The notes under the pieces are model-generated. The model was given only the letters and a program-made list of their open reading frames with translations, ran no database searches and had not been told where the DNA came from. The translations under genes were made by a program, and so were the position numbers. From assembly GCA_014763765.1 (NCBI GenBank), contig JACXUT010000013.1, positions 1 to 33,202 of the forward strand: DNA of 33,202 nucleotides, read 5' to 3'. Within the stretch, counting starts at the first letter, position 1. Each line of letters opens with the position of its first letter. Source of the stretch: Micrococcales bacterium (GTDB lineage Bacteria; Actinomycetota; Actinomycetes; Actinomycetales; Cellulomonadaceae). Positions 1 through 8,317 of the stretch are shown here, piece after piece.

Positions 1-2
1 GC

Positions 3-174
3 GGGCCGCGTGTCAGGCGCGCAGGCCGCGGCCCCGCCGCCCTCGGGGGCCGACCGAGGTCGTCAGTTGCGGCCGAGGTCGTCAGCTCGGCGTGACGACC
101 TCGGCCGCAACTGACGACCTCGGTCGGCCCCCGAGGGCGGCGGGGCCGCGTGTCAGGCGCGCAGGCCGCGGCCC
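3..174. repeat. 32-bp direct repeats flanking the hairpin (3-34 and 143-174)
   Basis: Positions 3-34 match 143-174 exactly, offset by 140 bp. Each copy is bounded by GGGCCGCG and CGCGGCCC, so it is itself an interrupted inverted repeat, and its outer parts overlap the hairpin arms. The right copy holds the last codons and stop of the LacI gene, so the 3' end of that gene is present twice, once on each side of the palindrome. This could be a target duplication or a palindrome-driven rearrangement; 32 bp is long for a transposon target duplication. Confidence 0.85.
27..150. repeat. 58-bp-arm perfect hairpin next to the lacI 3' end
   Basis: Positions 27-84 are the exact reverse complement of 93-150, leaving only an 8-nt loop (85-92). 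Each arm carries the 12/13-mer CCGAGGTCGTCAG twice, 19 bp apart (54-66 and 73-85, mirrored at 93-104 and 111-123). It lies just past the stop codon of the upstream-facing LacI gene, so it could end that transcript as a very stable hairpin, but there is no T-tract. The length and perfection exceed an ordinary terminator, so a dispersed palindromic repeat or small non-autonomous element is also possible. Confidence 0.9.
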
Positions 175-1163
175 GCGGGGCCCGTCGACCCGTGCTCGTG
201 CAGGACGGCCGGCAGCAGGTCCACCGCCCCGCCCGCGGCGCCCGCCAGCTCGTCCAGCGCGCGCTCGACCGCGCGGGAGACCATCGCCCGTCCCGGCAGG
301 TCCACGAGCGTGGTCCCCGGGTGCAGCGGCAGGAACTGCTCCGCCGGCGCCAGCGCCAGCACGGACACGTCGCCGGGCACCGAGCGGCCGCGCCGCGCGA
401 GCTCCGCCGTCAGGTCGTCGAACGACGCGAGGCCCAGCACCAGGACGCCGGTCAGGTCGGGGAGCTCGGTCAGCACCTCGTCCAGCCACCGGCCCGCCGC
501 CCCCGGACCGGGCAGGCACGACACGACGGCCCCGCGCAGGCCGAGCTCCGCGCACGTCTGCGCGAACGCCGTCCGGTACCGGTACCGGAACGCCAGCTCG
601 TCCACGTTGTCGTCGGGGTGCACCAGCACCGCGACCTCGCGGTGCCCCAGGGACGCCAGGTGGCGCACCATCACGCGGGCCGCCTCCGCGAAGTCCAGGT
701 CGACCGCGCTCATGCCCGCCGGGTCCGCGGGCCAGCCGATCAGCACCGTCGGCAGCCCCCGCTCCCGCAGCACCGGCAGCCGCCGGTCGTGCAGCCGGAT
801 GTCCATGACCACGAGGGCGTCGGCCAGCATGTCGCCCGCCAGCTCGTCGTCGCCGCGGCCCATCACGAGCACGTCGTAGCCGCGCGGCTGCGCCGTGTAC
901 ATCGCGGCGCGGACGAACCGCATGAACACGTCGACGTCCGGCTCCGGCGTCGCCGGGGAGTACGACGCGAGCATCCCGAGGATGTTCGTGCGGCCCAGCG
1001 CGAGCGCCCGCGCGGCCGGTGACGGCCGGTACCCGAGGCGCGCGACGCTCTCCAGCACGCGCTGCACGGTGGCGTCCGGCAGCTTCTTGCGGCCCGACAG
1101 GACGTAGGACACGGTGCTCGGCGCGACCCCGGCGTCCGAGGCGACGTCCCTGATCGTGGCCAT
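153..1163 (-). CDS. LacI-family transcriptional regulator
   Basis: This 336-aa protein has the usual length and layout of a LacI/GalR repressor. The N-terminal helix-turn-helix with hinge spans residues 1-60 (MATIRDVASDAGVAPSTVSY, then LGYRPSPAARALA), followed by a periplasmic-binding-protein-like effector domain. Family members bind palindromic operators as dimers and are released by a sugar or related ligand; the ligand cannot be read here. The ATG at 1163 is chosen because a TACGCT hexamer lies 6 nt upstream, giving a likely leaderless mRNA, and because the HTH begins at once. No sugar transporter or glycosidase is adjacent inside the window, so the target may lie left of position 1. The gene's 3' end is duplicated beside the palindrome at 27-150. 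Confidence 0.92.
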   Translation of the reverse strand: MATIRDVASDAGVAPSTVSYVLSGRKKLPDATVQRVLESVARLGYRPSPAARALALGRTNILGMLASYSPATPEPDVDVFMRFVRAAMYTAQPRGYDVLVMGRGDDELAGDMLADALVVMDIRLHDRRLPVLRERGLPTVLIGWPADPAGMSAVDLDFAEAARVMVRHLASLGHREVAVLVHPDDNVDELAFRYRYRTAFAQTCAELGLRGAVVSCLPGPGAAGRWLDEVLTELPDLTGVLVLGLASFDDLTAELARRGRSVPGDVSVLALAPAEQFLPLHPGTTLVDLPGRAMVSRAVERALDELAGAAGGAVDLLPAVLHEHGSTGPAGRGLRA

Positions 1164-1169
1164 GCGCCC

Positions 1170-1175
1170 AGCGTA
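1170..1175 (-). promoter_or_regulatory. Probable leaderless -10 (TACGCT) for lacI
   Basis: On the minus strand TACGCT ends 6 nt before the ATG at 1163, the geometry expected for an actinobacterial leaderless transcript. No convincing -35 hexamer was found. Confidence 0.45.
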
Positions 1176-1228
1176 GAGCGGCGGCCTGCCCCGCAGAGCG
1201 TGTCCGGGGGCCGGCCGCCGCCGCGCAC

Positions 1229-1927
1229 TCAGCCGAGCGCCACCTCCACGCCGCCCGAGAACGGCGAGTCGTGCAGCTCGAGCCGGGTCAGCGCCGCGTC
1301 GGCCGGGATGTCGAACACGACGGTGCCCGTCACGGAGTTGCCCGGGTTGATCTGGTTGAGGAACGAGTTCGCGTCCCCGAGGTACACCGCAGCGGTGCCG
1401 TCCGCGGACAGCTCGCGGCCCTGGGCGTCGAACGCCTTCTGCGAGGAGCCGTCGAAGTACTGGGCCTCCTCGCCGATGTTCGTCACGGTGAGGTGGACGA
1501 GCACGAACTGGCCCTGCGCGTCCTGCCCGAGCATGTCGTCGCCGATGCGGGCGACGCCGGGCTCGACGCCGGTGACGGTGAACTCGAACTTGCCGTCGCG
1601 GACCGGGGTGCCGATCCCGGCGGGCTGCTCGGCGGCGGGGGCGGCGTCGTCGCCCGCGTCGTCGCCCGCCGGGTCGTCGGCGGAAGCCGCGGGGTCGCCA
1701 CCGCCGCCGGCCGTGCTGCCACCGGCGGCCGGGGCGGAGGCGTCGGGCGCGTCGGAGCCTCCGGACGTGGCCGACGCGATCGCGACGACGGCGACGACCA
1801 GCACGCCGAGCGTGGTGAGCACCTTGTGGCGGGCGAACCACGACCGCTTCCGCGTCGGAGGCTCCGACGGGGGCGGCGTGGGCGCGCCGGGGACGGGGTA
1901 CGAGCCGGGCGGGGGGACCTGGGACAT
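1229..1927 (-). CDS. Membrane-anchored DUF4352-domain protein
   Basis: A 232-aa protein. A Pro-rich cytoplasmic N-terminus (residues 1-25) and a basic stretch (RKRSWFARHK) precede one transmembrane helix at about 36-52. A low-complexity Ala/Gly/Asp linker follows, then an extracellular beta-sandwich domain from about residue 105 that begins GTPVRDGKFEFTVTGVEPG and contains LTVTNIGEEAQYF, a pattern typical of DUF4352. Such domains occur on exported or lipoprotein-like actinobacterial proteins; their molecular role is not settled. The ATG at 1927 is preferred to a longer frame because a GAGGAG ribosome site sits 7 nt upstream and the upstream extension is Arg-rich shadow sequence. It is divergent from the histidine kinase gene at 2149, with a 221-bp shared promoter region. 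Confidence 0.85.
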   Translation of the reverse strand: MSQVPPPGSYPVPGAPTPPPSEPPTRKRSWFARHKVLTTLGVLVVAVVAIASATSGGSDAPDASAPAAGGSTAGGGGDPAASADDPAGDDAGDDAAPAAEQPAGIGTPVRDGKFEFTVTGVEPGVARIGDDMLGQDAQGQFVLVHLTVTNIGEEAQYFDGSSQKAFDAQGRELSADGTAAVYLGDANSFLNQINPGNSVTGTVVFDIPADAALTRLELHDSPFSGGVEVALG

Positions 1928-2135
1928 GGTGCTGCTCCTCGTGGGCGCCGCGGACGCGGACGGATCGGGTGGTGCGGACCGGCGGTGACGGGCACCGCCG
2001 TGACGTGCACCGACGCTCCCGGACCGGCCCGGGGCGCGGCGTCGGCCGGCCGGGCAGGACCGGTGTGCCCGATCGGGCAGCACCGACGCGGTCGGACCGC
2101 CCGGTCGGCGGACGTGGGGTGTCCCCGGTCGTCCG

Positions 2136-2141
2136 TACCCT
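2136..2141 (+). promoter_or_regulatory. Probable leaderless -10 (TACCCT) for the histidine kinase
   Basis: TACCCT ends 7 nt before the ATG at 2149, and no Shine-Dalgarno sequence is present. The same hexamer-plus-7-nt spacing recurs before the next two genes. Confidence 0.5.
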
Positions 2142-2148
2142 GTGCGGC

Positions 2149-3531
2149 ATGTCCCTGGTCCCCGGCCCGCAGCGCCCCGTGCCGTCGGGTGCCGTGTCGC
2201 CGGGTGCCGTGCCGTCGGGTGCCGTGCCGCCGGGCCCGGCCGCCGCGACGTGGTTCCCCGGCGCCCCGCCCGCGGGTGGGGCCCGCACCGCCGCGCCGCG
2301 CCCGGGTCGGCCGTGGTGGTCGCGGGCCGGGACGGTCGGTGCCGTGACCGTCGCCGCGTTCAGCGCGATGGTCGCGTCGTCGTTCAGCGGCAACGCCCGG
2401 GTGACGGACGACCCGCGCATCGCGCTCGACATCGTGGCGATGCTCGTCGGCCTGGTCGGGGCGGGGTTCCTGGTGGCCCGCCGTTCGGCCGCCGTGCCCC
2501 TCACGCTCGCCGCGTCCGCGCTGCCCGTGGTGCTGCCGCTCGACTCCGTCACCGCGCTGATCGCCCTGCCGTGGGTGTTCGCGACCGCGTCCCGCCGGGT
2601 CGCCTGGTGGTGCACCGCGGCCGTCGCCGCCGGGACCGGGGCGGCGCTGTGGCGGGACGCCGCACGGCCGCCGGAGCACCGGGTGCTGAGCCTCACCGAC
2701 CAGGTCACCGGGCAGATCTCGACCGCGAGCCCTCTCGGCATCGTCGTCGTGGGCGTGCTGTGCCTGTCCGCGTCGGTCGCCGCGGGGCTGGTCCGCGCGT
2801 CCCGGGCGCGTGCCGAGCGCGCCGTGGCGGACATGGAGGGGCAGGTGGCGCGGGCCGACACCCTGCGGGACCGGATGTCCCGCCAGGAGGAGCGTGAGCT
2901 GATCGCCCGCGAGGTCCACGACACCGTCGCCCACCACATCTCGCGCATCTCGTTGCAGGCCTCCGCGCTCGAGGTGCAGCGCGGCGCCACCGACGCGCAG
3001 GTGCAGGCCGCCGCCCAGCAGGTCCGCTCCTCCGCGCAGCAGGCGATCGCCGAGATGCGCGGCCTCATCTCCACGCTCCGCACGGGGGACGACCCGCACG
3101 CGCCCGGCGCGACGCTCGACGAGCTCGCCGGGCTGCTCGACGGCGCCCGGCGGCAGGGCCGGTGGGTCACCAGCACGGTGTTCGTCACCGACGGCCGCGA
3201 CGCCTCGCCGGCCCTCACCCGGGCGGCGTTCCGCATCGTGCAGGAGGGCCTGACCAACGCGCTCAAGCACGCCCCGGGCCGCCCTGTCGAGGTGACCGTC
3301 CGCGCGTCGCCCGCCGAGGGCGTCCACCTGCGCGTGGCGAACCCGGTCGTCCCCGGGGTGCGGCCGGCCGCGCCGGGCACCGGCTCCGGCCTGGTCGGCA
3401 TGCGGGAGCGGGCCGCGCTGCTCGGTGGCACCGTGCAGGCCGGCGTGCACCAGGGCTGGCACGTGCTCGACGCGCGCCTGCCCTGGCAGTCCCGGACGGA
3501 CGACGGCCAGGCCCTACGCTCGTCGGTGTGA
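2149..3531 (+). CDS. Two-component sensor histidine kinase (HisKA_3 family)
   Basis: A 460-aa membrane sensor kinase of the NarX/DesK/LiaS class. The N-terminus holds a short degenerate repeat (VPSGAVSPGAVPSGAVPPG, residues 11-29). Hydrophobic segments at about 62-78, 93-110, 115-147, 152-168 and 195-214 suggest four to six membrane helices without a large extracellular domain. A coiled linker leads to the dimerization/phosphoacceptor helix REVHDTVAHH with the predicted phospho-His at H257. The HATPase_c domain shows QEGLTNALKHA (N box, about 366-376) and GSGLVGMRERAALLGG (G box, about 412-427). It should phosphorylate the response regulator encoded immediately downstream, whose GTG start overlaps this stop by 4 nt. 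The signal is unknown. The ATG at 2149 is chosen because of the leaderless promoter; a longer reading from 1969 adds only shadow sequence. Confidence 0.93.
   Translation: MSLVPGPQRPVPSGAVSPGAVPSGAVPPGPAAATWFPGAPPAGGARTAAPRPGRPWWSRAGTVGAVTVAAFSAMVASSFSGNARVTDDPRIALDIVAMLVGLVGAGFLVARRSAAVPLTLAASALPVVLPLDSVTALIALPWVFATASRRVAWWCTAAVAAGTGAALWRDAARPPEHRVLSLTDQVTGQISTASPLGIVVVGVLCLSASVAAGLVRASRARAERAVADMEGQVARADTLRDRMSRQEERELIAREVHDTVAHHISRISLQASALEVQRGATDAQVQAAAQQVRSSAQQAIAEMRGLISTLRTGDDPHAPGATLDELAGLLDGARRQGRWVTSTVFVTDGRDASPALTRAAFRIVQEGLTNALKHAPGRPVEVTVRASPAEGVHLRVANPVVPGVRPAAPGTGSGLVGMRERAALLGGTVQAGVHQGWHVLDARLPWQSRTDDGQALRSSV
3515..3520 (+). promoter_or_regulatory. Possible internal leaderless -10 (TACGCT) for the response regulator
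   Basis: TACGCT lies inside the last codons of the kinase gene and ends 7 nt before the regulator's GTG at 3528, the same spacing as at 2136 and 4246. Confidence 0.35.
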
Positions 3532-4181
3532 TCCGGGTCCTCGTCGTCGACGACGACGCGCTGGTGCGCACGCTGCTCACGACGATCCTGGCCGCGCAGG
3601 ACCTCACGGTCGTCGCGCAGGCCGCCGACGGCGACGAGGTCGTCCCCGCGGTGCAGGCCCACCACCCGGACGTCGTGCTGCTCGACCTGCACATGCCACG
3701 CATGTCCGGGCTCGACGCGCTGGCCGCCCTGCGCGAGCTGCCGTCGCCGCCGGGTGTCATCGCGCTCACGTCCTTCGGCACCGACGAGACGGTGGTCGCC
3801 GCGGTCCGTGCCGGCGCCTCGGGGTTCCTGGCCAAGGACGCCGACCCGGCGCAGATCGCCGAGGCCGTCCGCCGCGTCGCCGACGGGGACGGCGCGCTCG
3901 GCCGGGCCGCCGCCGGGTCGCTGTTGCGGCACGTCGCCGCCGACCCCGACCGCGGCCGGCGCGAGGAGGCGCAGCGCGCCCTGGAGGTGCTGACCGAGGC
4001 GGAGCTCGAGGTCGCCGCGTACGTGCCCGCCGGGCTGTCGAACCAGGCGATCGGCGAGCTGACCTACCGCTCGGACTCCACGGTCAAAGCGCACCTCAGC
4101 CGCGCGATGGCCAAGCTCGGGGTGACGACGCGGTCGCAGCTCGCGGTCATCGTGGACCGGGCGGGTCTGCGGCCGGGCTGA
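3528..4181 (+). CDS. Two-component response regulator, NarL/FixJ (LuxR HTH) family
   Basis: A 217-aa response regulator of standard length. The receiver domain (1-120) shows the acidic triad in LVVDDD (residues 5-10), the phosphoacceptor D53 in VVLLDLHMPRMSG, T81/S82 in IALTSFG and the conserved K103 in GFLAKDA. The C-terminal LuxR-type helix-turn-helix runs from about 155 to 210 (LTEAELEVAA, then SNQAIGELTYRSDSTVKAHL). Its GTG start overlaps the kinase stop as GTGA, so the pair is translationally coupled and should act as one two-component system. The HTH lacks the more usual REREV sequence (TEAELEV instead), a common variation. The targets are unknown; the neighbouring LuxR-like gene and this operon itself are candidates. 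Confidence 0.94.
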   Translation: MIRVLVVDDDALVRTLLTTILAAQDLTVVAQAADGDEVVPAVQAHHPDVVLLDLHMPRMSGLDALAALRELPSPPGVIALTSFGTDETVVAAVRAGASGFLAKDADPAQIAEAVRRVADGDGALGRAAAGSLLRHVAADPDRGRREEAQRALEVLTEAELEVAAYVPAGLSNQAIGELTYRSDSTVKAHLSRAMAKLGVTTRSQLAVIVDRAGLRPG

Positions 4182-4245
4182 TGCGCGGCGCCCGCGCGGG
4201 AGACCGGAACGCACCAGCCACCGGGCCGCCCGGACCGCGCGTGGG

Positions 4246-4251
4246 TAGCGT
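4246..4251 (+). promoter_or_regulatory. Probable leaderless -10 (TAGCGT) for the large LuxR regulator
   Basis: TAGCGT ends 7 nt before the ATG at 4259, which has no Shine-Dalgarno sequence. This decides the start in favour of 4259 over the ATG at 4181 that overlaps the previous stop. Confidence 0.45.
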
Positions 4252-4258
4252 GGCGGGC

Positions 4259-6931
4259 ATGGGGGCGGGACCCGGGGACGACGACGCGGCGGACCAGGTC
4301 CTCGACGCGCTGCGCGCCGGGACCGGGGCGCTGCTGACGGGTCTCGCGGGGTCGGGGGCGGGCGCGCTCGCCGAGCGGGCCGCGGGTGCGCTCGCGGAGG
4401 ACGGCTGGCAGGTGCTCCGGGTGCCGGGTCGTCCGGGCGTCCGCGGACGGCCGCTCGCGGCGCTCGCGCTGGCCGGGTGGGCGGCGCGCCCGGCGCCGGG
4501 TGACCCGCTGGGGCCGGCGACCGCGCGCGTGCTGGAGGCCGTCGGTGCCGGCCGCGCGGTGCTGCTGTCACGCCGTGCGGACCTGCTGGACGAGGAGTCC
4601 CGCGCGGTCCTCGCGACGGTGGCCGAGCAGACCGGCTCGCTGCCGCTGCTGACCTCCCGGCCGGCCCGCGCGAACCGGGTCGCCGCGTCGCGGGTCGCCG
4701 GCGCGGTGCCGTTGGCGGGCGTCGCCGTGCCGCCGCTGCGGTTCGACGCGCTGCTGGCGGTGCTGACCGAGGAGCTCGGCGGGCCGCCGGCGCCGGACGC
4801 CGCCGCCCGGGTGTACGCCCTGTCGGCCGGGGTGCCGGGCGTCGCGCGCGCGGTGGTCGCGGGGGCGCGCCGGGCCGGGCGGCTGGTGCTCGTCGACGGG
4901 GTGTGGACGGCGGTGGCCGACCTGCGCACGCCGGGACTCGTGACGGTCGTCGACGCGCTGCTGGAGGGACTCGACGGGCCGGCGCGGTCGGCGCTCGCGG
5001 TGCTGGCGACGCTCGGGCCCGCGAGCCCTGCCGTCGTGCGCCGGGTGCTCGAGTGGGACGACCTGGCCGCGCTCGAGGACGCCGGCGTCGTGCGGGTGGT
5101 CGACGCGGGGGATCGGACCGAGGTGGTCGTGGTGCCGCCGCTCGTGGCCGAGCACCTGCTGGCGGTGGGTGGACGCGTCGAGGCGGCGCGGGCCCGTGAG
5201 CAGGTGGAGCGGGCGCTGGCCGCGACCCCGGGCGGCGCGGGTGCCGCCGCGGGGGACGCCCGGGTGGCCGCCCCGGTCAGCGGGGTCGCCGGGGTGGCCG
5301 CCCCGGCGTCCGTCCCCGCAGCCGCGCCCGTTCCCGCCCCCGGGGGCGTCCCCGCAGCCGGCGCGCAGCCCGACGGCCCCGCTGCGCGGCCCGACCGCCG
5401 CGGCGCGCAGCCCGACGGCAGCGGTGCGCGGTGGGCCGAGTCCCGGGAGGGCGTCGCGGTGCTGGGGCGCGCGCTGCGTCGCGCCGCCGCCACCCGGCTC
5501 GCGGTGCGAAGGGCCGAGTGGGAGGACGAGCCGGACGCGGGCACGGCGGTGCCGTTCCTCGACGCGCTCGCCCGCGCCGGCGCCGACCGGCGCGAGGTGG
5601 AGGCCGCCGTCGCCGCCGCCCGGGACCGGGTCGGGTCGGCCGGTCGCGCGGCCGTGGACGAGTGGCACGCGCGCTACCTCGGCCTGGCGTGCGGCGAGGT
5701 GGACGCGGCGCTCGCGGTGCCGGTGCCGCAGGACGCCGCGGGTCGGCGGTCGCGGCGGCGGCTCGAGCTGCTGCTGGGCGTGGGCGCCGGCGCGCAGCAC
5801 GCGGGCGAGGACGGGGACAGGGGTGGGGAGCGGCCCGACGGCTGGCTGCTGCTCGCCCGCGGCCGTGCGCTCGACGCGCTGGACGCCCTCGACGCGACCG
5901 ACCCGCCGGCCGGGCCCACCGCGCCCGACCCCGACGAGCACGCCGCCCGCTGGCTGGCGGTGCTGCTGGCGGGTCGCATCGACGAGGCGGTCCGTGACGC
6001 GTCCCGGGCGCTGGACGAGGCGCGCGCCGCGCTGGACGGTCCCGCGATCGAGCTGGGGGCGGCGGTCGTCGCGCTGGGGCTGGCGCTCGCGGGCCGGTCG
6101 CGGGAGCTGCGCGAGCACCTGCCGGGCGCCCTGGCGCTGGGGTCGACGGCCCCGTTGCAGCCGTGGGCGCGCGCCGGGCTGCTGTGCATCGGGTCGTCCC
6201 TGGCCGCGGCGGACGGCCGGGTGGTCGCCGCGCAGGCGCTGCGGGACGGCCTGGTCGCGATGCGGCTGCCGGTCGGGCCGGTCCCGCTGACGTCGGCGAC
6301 GCTGGCGAGCACGCGGGTCATGGTCGCGTCGGGCACCGACCCGCGGCGGGACGCGGAGGCGCTGTGGGCGGAGGTCGAGCTGGACCTGGACCGCGGGTTC
6401 GTCCCCGCCGCGGTGCTGTCCGGGTCCGCCGCCGCCGAGGTGCTGCCCGACCACCCGTCGGCCGCCCGGGTCGCGGCAGCCGCGTCGCAGGCTCAGGGGA
6501 CGCTGCTGCCGGTGCTCGGGCGCTACGTCGCGGCGCTCGCCTCCGGCAGCCCGGACGAGGCCGCGCGCGTCGCGCCGGAGCTGCGGGCGGCCGGGCTGCG
6601 CGTGCACGCCGTCCGCGCCCACGCGCGCGCCGCCTCGCTCGCGGCGCTCCAGGGCGACCCGGCCGCCGCGCGGGAGCAGCTCCGGGCCGCCGAGGCGGTG
6701 ATCGCGGAGGCCGGGGGAGACCTCGACCGGGCGCTGGACGCGGTCGGGCCGGTCGCCGGGCTCAGCGCCCGCGAGCTGGAGATCGCCCGGCTCGTCGCAG
6801 GCGGAGCCTCCAACCGGCAGGTGGCGGAGACGCTCGGCGTGTCCGTGCGGACCGTCGACAACCACCTGTACCGGATCTACCGGAAGGTCGGCGTCAGCGA
6901 CCGCGAGAGCCTGGCCCGCCGCATCCACTGA
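4259..6931 (+). CDS. Large LuxR-family regulator with degenerate P-loop (LAL/MalT-like)
   Basis: An 890-aa protein built like LAL regulators: an N-terminal nucleotide-binding region, a long helical-repeat middle and a C-terminal LuxR helix-turn-helix (about 835-888; LSARELEIARLVAGGASNRQ, then TLGVSVRTVDNHL and RIYRKVGV). The P-loop equivalent near residues 26-40 reads TGLAGSGAGALAE, with Ala where the Walker A Lys should be, and the Walker B-like strand is AVLLSRRADLL without paired acids. ATP hydrolysis is therefore doubtful. A Pro/Ala/Gly-rich linker with internal repeats (about residues 328-392) separates the ATPase-like part from the Ala-rich helical repeats. It follows the two-component pair on the same strand, 77 bp away, and may share its regulon. 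If the ATG at 4181 is used instead, the protein gains 26 N-terminal residues. Confidence 0.85.
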   Translation: MGAGPGDDDAADQVLDALRAGTGALLTGLAGSGAGALAERAAGALAEDGWQVLRVPGRPGVRGRPLAALALAGWAARPAPGDPLGPATARVLEAVGAGRAVLLSRRADLLDEESRAVLATVAEQTGSLPLLTSRPARANRVAASRVAGAVPLAGVAVPPLRFDALLAVLTEELGGPPAPDAAARVYALSAGVPGVARAVVAGARRAGRLVLVDGVWTAVADLRTPGLVTVVDALLEGLDGPARSALAVLATLGPASPAVVRRVLEWDDLAALEDAGVVRVVDAGDRTEVVVVPPLVAEHLLAVGGRVEAARAREQVERALAATPGGAGAAAGDARVAAPVSGVAGVAAPASVPAAAPVPAPGGVPAAGAQPDGPAARPDRRGAQPDGSGARWAESREGVAVLGRALRRAAATRLAVRRAEWEDEPDAGTAVPFLDALARAGADRREVEAAVAAARDRVGSAGRAAVDEWHARYLGLACGEVDAALAVPVPQDAAGRRSRRRLELLLGVGAGAQHAGEDGDRGGERPDGWLLLARGRALDALDALDATDPPAGPTAPDPDEHAARWLAVLLAGRIDEAVRDASRALDEARAALDGPAIELGAAVVALGLALAGRSRELREHLPGALALGSTAPLQPWARAGLLCIGSSLAAADGRVVAAQALRDGLVAMRLPVGPVPLTSATLASTRVMVASGTDPRRDAEALWAEVELDLDRGFVPAAVLSGSAAAEVLPDHPSAARVAAAASQAQGTLLPVLGRYVAALASGSPDEAARVAPELRAAGLRVHAVRAHARAASLAALQGDPAAAREQLRAAEAVIAEAGGDLDRALDAVGPVAGLSARELEIARLVAGGASNRQVAETLGVSVRTVDNHLYRIYRKVGVSDRESLARRIH

Positions 6932-7135
6932 CCGCGACCCCGCCGACCGGGGCGGGCCACGTGAGCACCGCCGCACGGGTCGCTCGCCGCCTCGCGCCCG
7001 GCTGCTCCACCGCGCCGCGCGCCCTGCTCGCGGGCGTCGCGCGGCCGGTGAGCACCACGCCCCGCGGAGGTCCGATGGGTGCACACCGCACCCGGTCCCA
7101 CCGACACCCGGGTGCCCGAGCGCCCGGAGGTCCCC

Positions 7136-8266
7136 ATGCCCACCGCACCCGCGCCCGCCCCGCACGGGACGCCGCAGCGGCAGACCGCACGCCGGTCCGT
7201 CGACCGCTCCCGGCTGGTGGTGCTGGTGCCCGCGCACGACGAGCAGGCCGCCCTGCCGGGCACCCTGCGCGCGCTGCGCCGTCAGACCGTGCGGCCGTCC
7301 GCGGTGACCGTCGTCGCCGACCGCTGCACGGACGCGACCCCGGAGGTCGCCCACGCGTTCGGCGCCCGCGTGCTGCGCACCCGCGACAACGCGGACCGCA
7401 AGGCCGGCGCCCTCAACCAGGCGCTCACCGCGCTCGCGGTCGCGCCGCCGGAGTACGTGCTGGTGCTGGACGCGGACACGCGGATCGCCCCGACGTTCGT
7501 CGAGACCGCCCTGGCGCACCTCGACTCCGACCCCGCGCTCGGCGCGGTCAGCGGCATCTTCCACGGCGACGGCGCGCACGGGATGGTCGAGCGCTGCCAG
7601 GCGAACGAGTACACGCGCTACGCGTCGAAGATCCTCACGACCGGCCGGGTGGCCGTCGTCACCGGCACCGCGTCGGTGTTCCGCCACCAGGCGCTCGCGG
7701 ACGTCGCGGAGCACCGCGGCGACGTCCTGCCGGGGACGCGCGGCGACGTGTACGACCGCGCCGCCGTCACGGAGGACTCCGAGCTGACGCTCGCGCTGCG
7801 GACCCGCGGCTGGCGGCTCGTCGCCCCGTCGGACTGCCGGTGCAGCACCGAGCTGATGCCGACGTTCACGACGCTGCACCGCCAGCGCGTGCGCTGGTAC
7901 GCCGGGATGCTCGACAACCTGCGCGCGTACGGCCTGACGCCGGTGACCGTGCGGTACCACCTGCAGCAGGCGGCCCTCACCCTGGGGACGCTGACCTGGT
8001 GGGCGATGCTGGCGATCATGCTGGGCGCCGCGCTCGCCGGCACGTTCGTGTGGCAGGCGTTCTGGCTGGCCGTCGGGGCCGTGTTCGTCGTCGAGCGGCT
8101 CGTCACCGTCTGGGACGGCGGCCCCCGCGCGCGGTGGCTGAGCGCCGCGGTGCTGCCGGAGCTCGTCTACGACACGGCGCTGCAGTGCGCCTACCTGCAT
8201 GCCTGGGTGACCCACCTGCGCGGCCGGCAGCCGAGCTGGGGTCATCTCGCACCCGCGCGCGCCTGA
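7136..8266 (+). CDS. Glycosyltransferase family 2, processive type
   Basis: A 376-aa inverting GT-A glycosyltransferase. The first Rossmann strand is RLVVLVPAHDEQ (27-37). The metal/nucleotide-sugar DXD motif is LDADTRI (111-117), the catalytic-base region is VTEDSELTL (211-219), and QRVRW (250-254) is the QxxRW motif of processive synthases. Two transmembrane helices follow at about 282-304 and 306-322. The set matches cellulose/hyaluronan-synthase-like enzymes that polymerise and move a sugar chain at the membrane; the sugar is not predictable. The ATG at 7136 is chosen for the GGAGG 5 nt upstream; a GTG at 7079 in frame has poorer support. A 53-aa membrane protein follows 51 bp downstream and is probably co-transcribed. 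The 204 bp upstream show no confident promoter or other gene. Confidence 0.88.
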   Translation: MPTAPAPAPHGTPQRQTARRSVDRSRLVVLVPAHDEQAALPGTLRALRRQTVRPSAVTVVADRCTDATPEVAHAFGARVLRTRDNADRKAGALNQALTALAVAPPEYVLVLDADTRIAPTFVETALAHLDSDPALGAVSGIFHGDGAHGMVERCQANEYTRYASKILTTGRVAVVTGTASVFRHQALADVAEHRGDVLPGTRGDVYDRAAVTEDSELTLALRTRGWRLVAPSDCRCSTELMPTFTTLHRQRVRWYAGMLDNLRAYGLTPVTVRYHLQQAALTLGTLTWWAMLAIMLGAALAGTFVWQAFWLAVGAVFVVERLVTVWDGGPRARWLSAAVLPELVYDTALQCAYLHAWVTHLRGRQPSWGHLAPARA

Positions 8267-8317
8267 GCGTGCACCGACCCGCGGCCGCGGCCGCACGACA
8301 CGAGAGGAGGGGGAACC

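Noticed and set aside
153-4571. Very long minus-strand open frame (1472 codons) running from the LacI gene through the two-component genes
   Set aside because: Only its last 336 codons are the real LacI gene. The rest is Arg/Pro/Ala-rich antisense of the kinase and regulator genes, a known effect of high GC content.
5250-5435. GC-rich short repeats inside the LuxR gene as a CRISPR-like or mobile repeat
   Set aside because: The repeats are imperfect, in frame, and encode a Pro/Ala/Gly linker; there are no unique spacers of constant length.
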